From assembly GCA_003523255.1 (NCBI GenBank), contig DPGH01000001.1, positions 1-53,427 of the forward strand: 53,427 nucleotides of DNA, read 5' to 3'. The notes beneath the pieces were generated by a model. The model had not been told where the DNA came from. It saw nothing but the letters and a program-made list of their open reading frames with translations, and made no database searches. The DNA is from Clostridiales bacterium (lineage in GTDB: Bacteria; Bacillota; Clostridia; Christensenellales; Borkfalkiaceae). This document shows positions 25,410 to 33,700 of this stretch, piece after piece (the first letter of the stretch is position 1; each line of letters begins with the position of its first letter). A program made the translations under genes and the position numbers.

Positions 25410-26204
25410 ATGAAATATATAGAATTCGAAGAGGCGGTGAACGGCACCCACATGGTTATGGGCGCGCCGCACAGCCACGATTTTTACGAACTGTATTTTC
25501 TGCTCGAAGGTCAGCGCGACTTTTTTATAGGCAACAAAATGTTTCGGGTAGACGACAATACGCTCGTGGTCGTACCGCCCTTTTCGATGCACAAAACGGA
25601 AGGCGGCGCGTACAGACGCATAAACGCCAACGTTTCGGCTTCTCTCCTGACCAAAACCCAAATAGATTTTTTAACCAAAATTTCCGAAAAGACAGCCATT
25701 AAAATAACCGGCAAATATCTCGACGTTATAGTAAGACTTTTATCGGAGGCGACGCGTTTGCAAAACCGCAGCCTTCCCGATAAAACGGACGGGCTTTGCT
25801 CTATACTTAAAACCGTACTGCTTTTTTTGTCTTTACAGGACAACGCTTCTGTCAGCGCGGCTTCCGCGGCGTTTACCCCGAGCGAGGTTTCTTCGGATAT
25901 ACTTAAAATTATTTATTATATAAACACCCATTTTTGCGAGCAAATCACTTTAGACGAACTTTGCACGGAATTTTACTTATCGAGAACTTCTCTTTGCAAA
26001 AAATTTCGCGACGTTATGCGTTGTTCTATTATAGAATACGTTTCGGAACTGCGCCTGAATAAAGCCAAATCTCTTTTACGCGACACGGGGCTTACGATAG
26101 ATGAAATTTCGACCTCCTGCGGATTTTCGTCGCCGAACTACTTCGGGCTGATTTTCAAAAAAGAAGTGGGACTTTCTCCTCTGCAATACAGAAAATCGAG
26201 ATAA
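25410..26204 (+). CDS. AraC family transcriptional regulator
   Basis: A 264-residue regulator with an N-terminal cupin-like sensor (HSHDFYELYFLLEG, residues 22-35, and a second beta-rich part) and a C-terminal AraC DNA-binding domain with two helix-turn-helix units (about 165-260). The signature SELRLNKAKSLLRDTGLTIDEISTSCGFSSPNYFGLIFKKEVGLSPLQYRKS is complete. It diverges from uxaB with overlapping promoters, so it most likely senses a hexuronate or a derived acid and controls the uxa genes and itself. A CGGAG site precedes the ATG. The ligand is an inference. Confidence 0.92.
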   Translation: MKYIEFEEAVNGTHMVMGAPHSHDFYELYFLLEGQRDFFIGNKMFRVDDNTLVVVPPFSMHKTEGGAYRRINANVSASLLTKTQIDFLTKISEKTAIKITGKYLDVIVRLLSEATRLQNRSLPDKTDGLCSILKTVLLFLSLQDNASVSAASAAFTPSEVSSDILKIIYYINTHFCEQITLDELCTEFYLSRTSLCKKFRDVMRCSIIEYVSELRLNKAKSLLRDTGLTIDEISTSCGFSSPNYFGLIFKKEVGLSPLQYRKSR

Positions 26205-26210
26205 TAAAAC

Positions 26211-26245
26211 GCAAAAAAACGACCGATAAACGGTCGCTTTTTTCG
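26211..26245. terminator. Bidirectional terminator
   Basis: An A run, CGACCG (26220-26225), a 5-nt loop, CGGTCG (26231-26236) and a T run. It lies between two convergent genes and serves both the AraC gene and the amidohydrolase gene. Confidence 0.88.
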
Positions 26246-26259
26246 TTTGATATTTGCGC

Positions 26260-27087
26260 TTACGCTTTTATGCCGAGAATTCTTTCGGCGTTTTTATGAA
26301 ATACGTATTCTTTCTCTTCTTCGGTTATCAAAAAGTCAAGCGCGACGCCGCCGATAAACATTGCGGGGTTGCACGTAGGATAATCGGAACCGTACAAAAC
26401 TTTTTCTTTTCCGCAATAGTCTATAAGGTGGCGCAACAGTCCGTGGCGGAATATGCCGCCGCCCGATACGTCTACCATGTAGTTGGAGTTAAAGTCGAAC
26501 CTCTTCAAATGATGTTCAAACGTTTTGCGGTCGCAAGGGTGCGCCCCTACGATTACGAGATTCTGAAAGCGCTTGACCATCTCGTCCATCTGATTTGCCA
26601 AGGTTTCGTTCGCGCCGGAATCCGCATGAAAACTTAAAATCATTTTATAATGTTCCGCCGCTTCGAGTATCTCCCACAACCTTTTATCAGAGTAGTCGGA
26701 CCAGCCGTGCATGTAATGCACGAGTTCGCCTATAAGATTTACGCCGAGTTTGTGCATGCGTTCTATTTCCGCAATCGACTCTTTAACGAAAAACGGATGA
26801 ACGTGAAAGCCCGGCACGTAGTACCCTTTATAATAATCGCGGAGAAATAAAGCCTCGTCGTTAAGAGCCTTCATATCGTCCCACGTGGGCTCGCCTTTGG
26901 AGCGTTCAAAACCTTTTATCACCGACCCGCATATCTTTTTGACACCCATGCTTTTTAAATCCCTTACGGTGTTTTCCATAGACATATGGCAGTAAGGTAT
27001 ATGCGAGCAAATGTTGGTTTCGTCCGTTTTAAACGGGTGCGTGTGGAAATCTATTATATTATATTTATCAAGATTCAGCTCAGTCAT
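26260..27087 (-). CDS. Amidohydrolase-2 family metal-dependent hydrolase
   Basis: A TIM-barrel hydrolase of 275 residues. The metal motif DFHTHP (His15, His17), further histidines in SFHADSG and VGAHPCD, and the terminal metal Asp in LYGSDYPTCNPAMF (about 225-238) match the amidohydrolase-related family that includes decarboxylases and lactonases. It is last in a three-gene operon with an SGNH hydrolase and an acetyl-esterase-like enzyme next to the uronate genes, so a role in opening a sugar lactone or trimming a pectin-derived product is possible. The real substrate is unknown. Confidence 0.82.
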   Translation of the reverse strand: MTELNLDKYNIIDFHTHPFKTDETNICSHIPYCHMSMENTVRDLKSMGVKKICGSVIKGFERSKGEPTWDDMKALNDEALFLRDYYKGYYVPGFHVHPFFVKESIAEIERMHKLGVNLIGELVHYMHGWSDYSDKRLWEILEAAEHYKMILSFHADSGANETLANQMDEMVKRFQNLVIVGAHPCDRKTFEHHLKRFDFNSNYMVDVSGGGIFRHGLLRHLIDYCGKEKVLYGSDYPTCNPAMFIGGVALDFLITEEEKEYVFHKNAERILGIKA

Positions 27088-27091
27088 AATT

Positions 27092-27877
27092 TTACCACTT
27101 TGTATCTACTCTGTGGAACTTTTTGCCGATAAACCCGACTTGTTTAAAGTCGTCTACGTTGTGTTTAATAATATAATCGATATAATTTGCGATTATATCC
27201 GCCGTATACTTATAGCCTATCGCGCTTAAATGCCCGCCGAGATGATAAAACTCTCTGAATTTTTTATCGTAAACGGGCGCGTATTTATTGAGGTCTATAA
27301 CGTACAAAAATTCAAACAGAGAGGGGAGCGTTCTTAAAAATTCGTTAAGCCTGTCGTGGCGCGCGTCCCTTGCCGGGTCGTCAGAGCGCGGCGGCGTAAC
27401 CACGAAAATGCGGCACTTCGGCTCGCACATTCTCGCACGCTGAATTATTTTAACGTAATTGCCTATCAAAGTGTCTTTGTTCTTTTCGCAGTCTTCCCAG
27501 TCCACGTCGCTTATATCGCCGAAAGGAAACAAACCCTCTTCGCAACGTTTGGTATCGTTCACGCCGAGCGCGATTATGTATGCCTGACAAGCGTTTTCGG
27601 GGTCAAAAGTTTTCCACGCGGTAGAAAGCGGATGAAATCTTTGCGCCGTAAGACCGCCGACAGAATAATTTACCACGGTCGTGCCGCATTTACGCGCGAG
27701 GAACTGTCCCCAACTGTATTCGTAATAATCGTGATAGCCTACTACGCCGTTTTCGTCTTTCGACTCGTGTTCGCCCGATGCAAGGCTGTCGCCGATAACG
27801 CCGATTTTTCTGAATATGGCGGTATATCCGCCGTCGGGTTGCTCGTTGTAGACGGGATTATCCTTTAAATTTTCCAT
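27092..27877 (-). CDS. SGNH/GDSL hydrolase
   Basis: A 261-residue esterase-type protein. The SGNH blocks are visible: IGDSLASGE with Ser31 (block I), the Gly in YSVGGLTAQ, the Asn in ALGVNDTKR, and the Asp/His pair in HLGGHLSAIGYK near residue 237. No signal peptide is seen, so it probably acts in the cytoplasm. Many such enzymes remove acetyl groups from plant polysaccharide fragments. It overlaps no neighbour but sits 4 nt from the amidohydrolase gene and 16 nt from the esterase gene, a tight operon. Confidence 0.88.
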   Translation of the reverse strand: MENLKDNPVYNEQPDGGYTAIFRKIGVIGDSLASGEHESKDENGVVGYHDYYEYSWGQFLARKCGTTVVNYSVGGLTAQRFHPLSTAWKTFDPENACQAYIIALGVNDTKRCEEGLFPFGDISDVDWEDCEKNKDTLIGNYVKIIQRARMCEPKCRIFVVTPPRSDDPARDARHDRLNEFLRTLPSLFEFLYVIDLNKYAPVYDKKFREFYHLGGHLSAIGYKYTADIIANYIDYIIKHNVDDFKQVGFIGKKFHRVDTKW

Positions 27878-27893
27878 AAAACTCTCCTCTTTT

Positions 27894-28913
27894 TTATTTG
27901 CGAAAATCTTTAATCGCCGGCCAGACTATATCTTCGCACCAGTAGTGTGCTTTGGGCGTTACCGTAAGGCGGCAGTTGTCTTTCGCACCCGCCTTTTCGT
28001 AAATCTTTTTAACCGTTTCAAAACCCTTTTCTACGCCGTACAGCGGAAATATCCTGTCGTCTTTACCGGCGATTACGAGAAGCTTTCTCGGTGCGATAAG
28101 CGCGGCAAGGTCTTGCATTTCAAACCATTCGTAGGCGTGCGGGATAAAGTTGCAGGTACAGTGATAAACTCTTAAAATCGAATCTTCGTACGGGCAGAAT
28201 GCGCAACTCGGAGCGGAAAGTTTAATCCTTTCGTCGTAACACGCCGCATAAAACGACATGGTGCCGCCGCCCGAATTGCCGGTAATCGTAATATCCGTAT
28301 CGTCGAGTTCGGGAAATCTTTTCAAAAGGTCTATCGCGTGCGACACGTCCCAGCATCTCTCGCCGAGAAGCGTTCTGCCGAGCATAAACGCCGTCATTTG
28401 AGCAAACGAACAGGTGCCGCCCCACATCCTCTCTTTGGTAGAGGGTTGCATTTCACCGCTCATACCCCTGAGTTCTATCGCGAGCGCGGCAAAACCCTCT
28501 TTAACCGCCTGCAAGGCAAACGAACCGCGCGGCTGATATTCCTCGTCGTCATCGTTTTTCACTATACCGATGGAATTGTACATACCGCCGCTTTTATGCC
28601 CCTGCAAAGTAATCGCCACGGGGTATTTTTTCTTGCCCGTGTCGGGAATAGCGAGGTAGCACGGCACGAAATTGTTTTTCTCCGACTCGAAAACGAAACG
28701 GATAAGTCTGTAACCGTCCTTTTTCTCTTCGCTCTCGATAATCATATTCTCCGCGCAGGCGTTAAGTTCTATTTTGTCTATGCCGAGCAGTTCGAAAAGT
28801 TTTGTTTTAAGTTCTTTTCTATACTCCGCAAAATCTTTGTGTTCGTCAAACGATAACTTGTGTTTCATCTCTTTTACGAGAAAGTCGTGGCAAAGGTCGC
28901 CGTTAATTACCAT
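27894..28913 (-). CDS. Acetyl-xylan-esterase-like alpha/beta hydrolase
   Basis: An alpha/beta hydrolase of 339 residues without a signal peptide. The nucleophile elbow TGNSGGG (Ser214), the acid in AGKDDRIFP (Asp285/286) and the histidine in PKAHYW (His323) form a complete triad, and QGHKSGG (105-110) fits the oxyanion hole. The arrangement resembles dienelactone-hydrolase-like and acetyl xylan esterase families. First gene of the operon with the SGNH hydrolase and amidohydrolase. AAGGAAGG lies before the ATG. Probable role: removing acetyl or methyl esters from imported oligo-uronides; not proven. Confidence 0.86.
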   Translation of the reverse strand: MVINGDLCHDFLVKEMKHKLSFDEHKDFAEYRKELKTKLFELLGIDKIELNACAENMIIESEEKKDGYRLIRFVFESEKNNFVPCYLAIPDTGKKKYPVAITLQGHKSGGMYNSIGIVKNDDDEEYQPRGSFALQAVKEGFAALAIELRGMSGEMQPSTKERMWGGTCSFAQMTAFMLGRTLLGERCWDVSHAIDLLKRFPELDDTDITITGNSGGGTMSFYAACYDERIKLSAPSCAFCPYEDSILRVYHCTCNFIPHAYEWFEMQDLAALIAPRKLLVIAGKDDRIFPLYGVEKGFETVKKIYEKAGAKDNCRLTVTPKAHYWCEDIVWPAIKDFRK

Positions 28914-28945
28914 TGTTTTTTCCTTCCTTAAATTATTATAGTTTA

Positions 28946-28974
28946 ATTATATAACGAACGGGCTTTAAAATCAA
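28946..28974 (-). promoter_or_regulatory. Probable promoter of the esterase operon
   Basis: On the minus strand, TTGATT (complement of 28969-28974), 17 nt and TATAAT (complement of 28946-28951). The -35 box lies in the loop of the neighbouring hairpin. A second TATAAT (complement of 28935-28940) lacks a matching -35. Confidence 0.6.
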
Positions 28975-28985
28975 GCCCGTTTTTT
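28957..28985. terminator. Hairpin after the 566-residue surface protein gene
   Basis: AACGGGCTT (28957-28965) pairs with AAGCCCGTT (28973-28981). The T run is on the plus-strand side, so it ends minus-strand transcripts only with a weak tail. It marks the boundary between the surface-protein operon and the esterase operon. Confidence 0.6.
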
Positions 28986-29029
28986 CTTACTATCGTACGC
29001 TAAAACGTATAAATTACATATTCCGTAAA

Positions 29030-30730
29030 TTACCGCCTTAAGCACTCGCCCCTGCGCCTGCGTTTTAACCTGACTACGGCAAAGCACGCGGCAATTGCCG
29101 CTCCGCCGCCGAAAAAGCCGTTAAATATCGCCGTAACGGAGCCGCAACCTTTACTTTCTTCGTCGTTTTTAGTGTCGCCCCCGTTTTCGTTTTCTACGAC
29201 TTTTACGGTCATAACTCTTTCGTAAAGTGTTTCGTTATACTCCGTATAAACGCGTATTTTAGACTTACCCGGTTTTACGGCGGTTATCGTTAATTCTCCG
29301 TCCGCGGCGGCTACCTCTATCTCTCCGCCGGTTTCAAGCAACTCGTATGAAACCTCCGAATTTATTTTTATGCCGAACGCGCCGAAATACGCTTTTGCCG
29401 TTGGCGTTTTGCCGAGAGTAAGAGTTATGCTTTTATCCGAAGATATGCCTTCCGTTTCAAAAAACATTCCGGTGCTTTCGGATTTTCTGCCGCTCCATAA
29501 CGGCACGCCGAGCGATAAGTCCCAACATGCGGAATTAAAAGAAGAGTAATCGTTTTTATCGTCCGCTTTCATCGCGGAATAATTTTTATATCTTTTAACG
29601 CCGTTATATACCTTTACGCCGTGAGAAAAGTCCTGCTTAACCCCGTCGTTTTCGGCATAACCGGTTATCCAGCCGTTTTTATAATCGCTTTCGCTTACGT
29701 AAAGCGGGGCGTTATAGTTGCCGTTATACGGATTGTATTTTTCGTAATGATAAAGCGACATAGGGTAACTCGTTATACAAAACACGTTTTTAAAAAGCGA
29801 ATCTCTGTCGCCTTTCGCCCAGTCGCTGTCCCACCCGACGAGCGCGCCGAGTCCTAAACCCGCCGCTTCGTTATATTCTCCGCTACCGAAAGCCCCCTCA
29901 AAGTCTATAACCACGTTTTCGACCGCGAGATACCTGGCGTTCGTTCCGCTGTCGAAAAACGCTCCGCAACAATTGCCGCCCTTTGCGGTGTGAAAATAAC
30001 AGTTTTCTACACGGGCGCGGTTTTTAGAGTTAAGTTTAGGCGCGTACGCTAAAATCGGTTTGTTACCTTTACCGTCCGCGTAAAAGTCAACGTTTTTAAA
30101 AGCAAGATTTTTTATTACCGCCCCGGGGAGAATCTGACCGAAAAAGCCTTTATCTTTACAAGTAAAAGTTATGCCGTATCCGTTGCCGTCGAAAACGCCT
30201 TTAAAACCGGCGTAATTATCCCACTGCTTCGTTACGCCGGCGTGCGCGTTCTCCTCGCCAGCGGCAAGAGTTATATCGCCTGCCAAAACGTAGTAGCCGC
30301 CTATTTCGGTAGTTTCACCGGTAACGTCTAACACCTTTACGTCTGCCGCGGTTTTTATAAGTTTGGTTACGCATAAAAAATCCGAAATAATTTCGCCCGA
30401 GTCCGCGCTTAAAGTTAAAGTATAAGTCGTGCCTGCCGTAAGCCCCGTTACGTTTTTAATCGTAACCGAATTTTCCGTTACGATAACGCCCGACTTTTTA
30501 AGTTGCAAGGCGGCTGTAAGGTCTCCGCCCGATACGGTAACCTTTTTAAAAGCGGAAGGAAAGTTTTTTTCGCCCTTAATAACGCCCTCGCCCGATATGA
30601 TATCGTAATACCCGCCGAAAAAGTTTTCGTTATTTTCGCTTTTTACGATTTTACCGTTAAAAGCGAACGCCGCGAAAATCATTGCAAGCGAGATAAGCAA
30701 GGGCAAAAGCCGAACGGTCTTTTTAAACAT
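29030..30730 (-). CDS. Secreted protein with one beta-helix-like module and C-terminal anchor
   Basis: A 566-residue exported protein. It has an N-terminal signal segment (residues 4-26) and one module of the type repeated in the neighbouring giant lipoprotein: TKLIKTAADVKVLDV (about 121-135), GGYYVLAGDITLA, FKGVFDGNGYGITF (near 180), FFGQILPGAVIKNLAFKNVDF, closing with CWDLSLGVPLW (near 405). An Ig-like region follows (about 425-515). The end is Asp/Glu/Lys-rich, then SKGCGS, a hydrophobic stretch and KRRRRGECLRR, like a tripartite C-terminal sorting signal with a Cys. GGAG precedes the ATG. Probably surface-attached; no enzyme motif seen. Confidence 0.75.
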   Translation of the reverse strand: MFKKTVRLLPLLISLAMIFAAFAFNGKIVKSENNENFFGGYYDIISGEGVIKGEKNFPSAFKKVTVSGGDLTAALQLKKSGVIVTENSVTIKNVTGLTAGTTYTLTLSADSGEIISDFLCVTKLIKTAADVKVLDVTGETTEIGGYYVLAGDITLAAGEENAHAGVTKQWDNYAGFKGVFDGNGYGITFTCKDKGFFGQILPGAVIKNLAFKNVDFYADGKGNKPILAYAPKLNSKNRARVENCYFHTAKGGNCCGAFFDSGTNARYLAVENVVIDFEGAFGSGEYNEAAGLGLGALVGWDSDWAKGDRDSLFKNVFCITSYPMSLYHYEKYNPYNGNYNAPLYVSESDYKNGWITGYAENDGVKQDFSHGVKVYNGVKRYKNYSAMKADDKNDYSSFNSACWDLSLGVPLWSGRKSESTGMFFETEGISSDKSITLTLGKTPTAKAYFGAFGIKINSEVSYELLETGGEIEVAAADGELTITAVKPGKSKIRVYTEYNETLYERVMTVKVVENENGGDTKNDEESKGCGSVTAIFNGFFGGGAAIAACFAVVRLKRRRRGECLRR

Positions 30731-30750
30731 AATTTCTCCGTTAAGTAAAG

Positions 30751-30777
30751 GCGGGGCTCCCGATAAAAGAGCCCCGC
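30751..30777 (-). terminator. Hairpin after the giant lipoprotein gene
   Basis: GCGGGGCTC (30751-30759) pairs with GAGCCCCGC (30769-30777). The tail on the minus strand is CTTTACTTA, so it may attenuate more than fully stop transcription before the 566-residue protein gene. Confidence 0.65.
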
Positions 30778-30790
30778 AAAAAGTCGTTTT

Positions 30791-33700
30791 TTAAAGTGCG
30801 GGCATACCCGTAGACACGTCGAAAATTTTTCCGAACGGCTCGAGTTTGTCGGCGTTATCGGCAAAATACGATTTTAAACCGTCAGTCGTTTCAAACCTGT
30901 GCGCACCGCTTAAAAGCGTTTTACCCGCGGTGCCCGCCGTTGCGGATTTAGCCGCCCACACGGGTGCGGGCGTGCCTTGCGGATCGGTTATCTCGGCGGC
31001 TTCGTAAAGTTCTGCGTCCTCCGCAGCGAATAACAGACAAAATGCCTCGTCTAAAACCTGATAATCGGAATAGCCTTCTATTTGAGAACCCGAACTTTTA
31101 AGCCTGTTCGCCTCGTAACCTATATATCCGTCTGACGATATTACGTAAAGCCCGTTTACGTTTTCGGGTTTGACGTAAGACTGTTTATGCGCGGTTATAA
31201 CGCCGTAAGCGTTTTTAACGCCCACCCTGCCGTACGAGCCGACAGCGGTTTCGTCGGCGGTAACGAGCGTTACGCCCGACATATCCGCTATAACGTTTTT
31301 AAGTTTAAGGTCGAACACGTTTACCGACTGAAACAGTCCGAGCCCCGTAGACTGTCCCCACGAGTTAAGGCTGACGTTTGCCTCTACTGTCGGGAACCTG
31401 ACTACAACCGTTTCTATGGTTGCGCCGCCCTCTACGCTGCATGCTAACGCCGAAAGCCCGCCTATATCTTTAGGCCTTGCAAACGCTTTTACGTCAAACG
31501 CCGCGTTTTTAATAACGGCACCCTCGCCGAGGTAGCCGAACAAGCCCGACTGCCCCGCTTTGTAACTTATCGTATAGCCGTTTCCGTCAAACACGCCCGA
31601 AAATCTCGTTTGTTTATCCGTCATCGAAGCGATTGTATTTACAACCGTTTCGTCGTACGCTATGTCGTTTGCGACCACGTAATAGCCGTATACGTTACGC
31701 TCGCCGAGAGAGGCGTCTCTCGTACTCGCAAGGCTTTTAAGATCCTCTGCGGTCGATATTACTTTTGTATACGCCGCAAACGCCACGGAATATTTTTCGC
31801 CGCCGGCGAGCGTTACGATAAGCGTTCTTTCGTACGCCTTTTTAGTGTTATAAGTCGAAATTTCGTTTTCGTATTTTTCACCGTAAACGTAATTTACCGT
31901 GGTCCCCGCGTTTTTCGGCATTACGTCGTAATTATAAGTGCCGTTTTCAAAGTAAACGTCGCCGCCGGATACGTCGGTTATTTTAACTATATCCAAGCCG
32001 TCTAAACTCTTCGGAAGATAAATCTTTTTACCCTCGGTCGCTATATCCGCGGTAGAAAGCATTATTTCGCCCTCTTTCGCAAGATAGTTTACCGTTACTT
32101 TAACGGTTGCGCTTACACTTGCGCCGTTAAAAGTTGCGGTAACGCTTAAAGTTTCGACGCCGACTTCACCGCCCGCCGCGTAAGACACCGTGCCGCCGTT
32201 TATCGTTACGAGATTATCGCCAGATAAGTGCGCAACGGTTACCGCGGTTACTTTTACGCCCGCTATATCTATCGCGACGTTTACGCTGCCGCCTTCGCTC
32301 TGCACGAAAGCCGCCTCGCTTTTTATCTCGCCGTCTACCGAAGCCTGCGCTTTGCTTGCCGCAAATCCTTTATCCGTTTTAAATACCGGCATACCGAACG
32401 TATCCGTATCCCATACGGAGGATGAAAATTCCCCAAGCAACGATTTTTCGTTTATAACCGCTTTGATTCCGTCTACCGTATCCGCGCGATACACGCTCGT
32501 ACGATATAGGTTTTTTGTCGCGACGGCAGACGCGTCGTAACCCACCGTATCGTTAGTAGCGAAATTCATTTTATCGCTGCCGTTATAAGACAGCGGCGAG
32601 CGGCTTATTATAAGCACGTTTACGTAATCGTTAAGGTCTTTTCTGTATAGTCTGCCGTCAGCGTCCGCCGCCGGGCGAGTATCTGCCGAATTGTTTCTGA
32701 AATCGTTGTTAAACAACACGCCGTAATTCGTTTTTGCCGAGGGGAACGCCCCGAACGCGTCGTCTATAACTACGTTTTTCATATTAGTATAAAATCCGTT
32801 GCCGACGCCTTCGCCGAACGTAGAAGAACCTTTCGCCGCGCCGGAAGCGTACACCGCCGTTTCGTAACGGACGTATACGTTTTCGATATTAGTTTGCTGA
32901 CCGTACGCGCCGGGCGCCGTACCCGAAAGCACCGTGCCGACCGAGTTATCCGCGAGTTTGGTTTTGAAAATAAATGCTACGTTTCTTATGGTCGCATTGC
33001 CTTTGCCCGCCGTACCCGTGCCGTAAGAACCCACGCCGTACGCGTCGAACAACGCGTTTGCGGATACGGGTACTTCTATCGTGTGTCCGTTGCCGTCTAA
33101 AATAAAGCCGCACTTAACGCCGTCCTTTTCCTCGCCGAGAACGGGAGTTTTTTCAAAACCGTTAAACGCCGAAGTATCGAGCGCTATATCTTTTGCGACT
33201 ACGTAATAGCCCGAAAGAACTTTTCCGTCAAGCGAAGAAAAGTCTGCGGCGGTTTCGATAACCATATCGTAAACAACGAGATTAAATCTGTATACGCTTC
33301 CGTCCGAAAGATATGCGGTTACGACGAGTTTAGTCGGCGTAAGCGTTTTATGATTGTCTATCGTGATAACGGCGGTTTCTATATCGCTCCAGACGCCGTT
33401 TTCAAACAACGTTTCGTTTTCGCTCGTTATTTTCAGTATCGTTCTGTCCTCGAAAACAGACGGCAATAAAGTAAGTTTACCCGTCGCTTTGGAGAGAACC
33501 GCGTTTTCTTCGAGCACTTGCGGAAGAACGGTTACGGTAACTATTTTTTCTACGTTTTTGCCGTTAAGTTCGATTAAAACTTTTACTCTTTCCGTACCGA
33601 TAACGTTTGCGCCGTTATATACCGCTTTGCCGCCGTTAAAGGTCAAAAGGTCGTCGCCGTCGTACTTTGTCAAAGTAAGCGAAAGATTTTTGCCGAGGAA

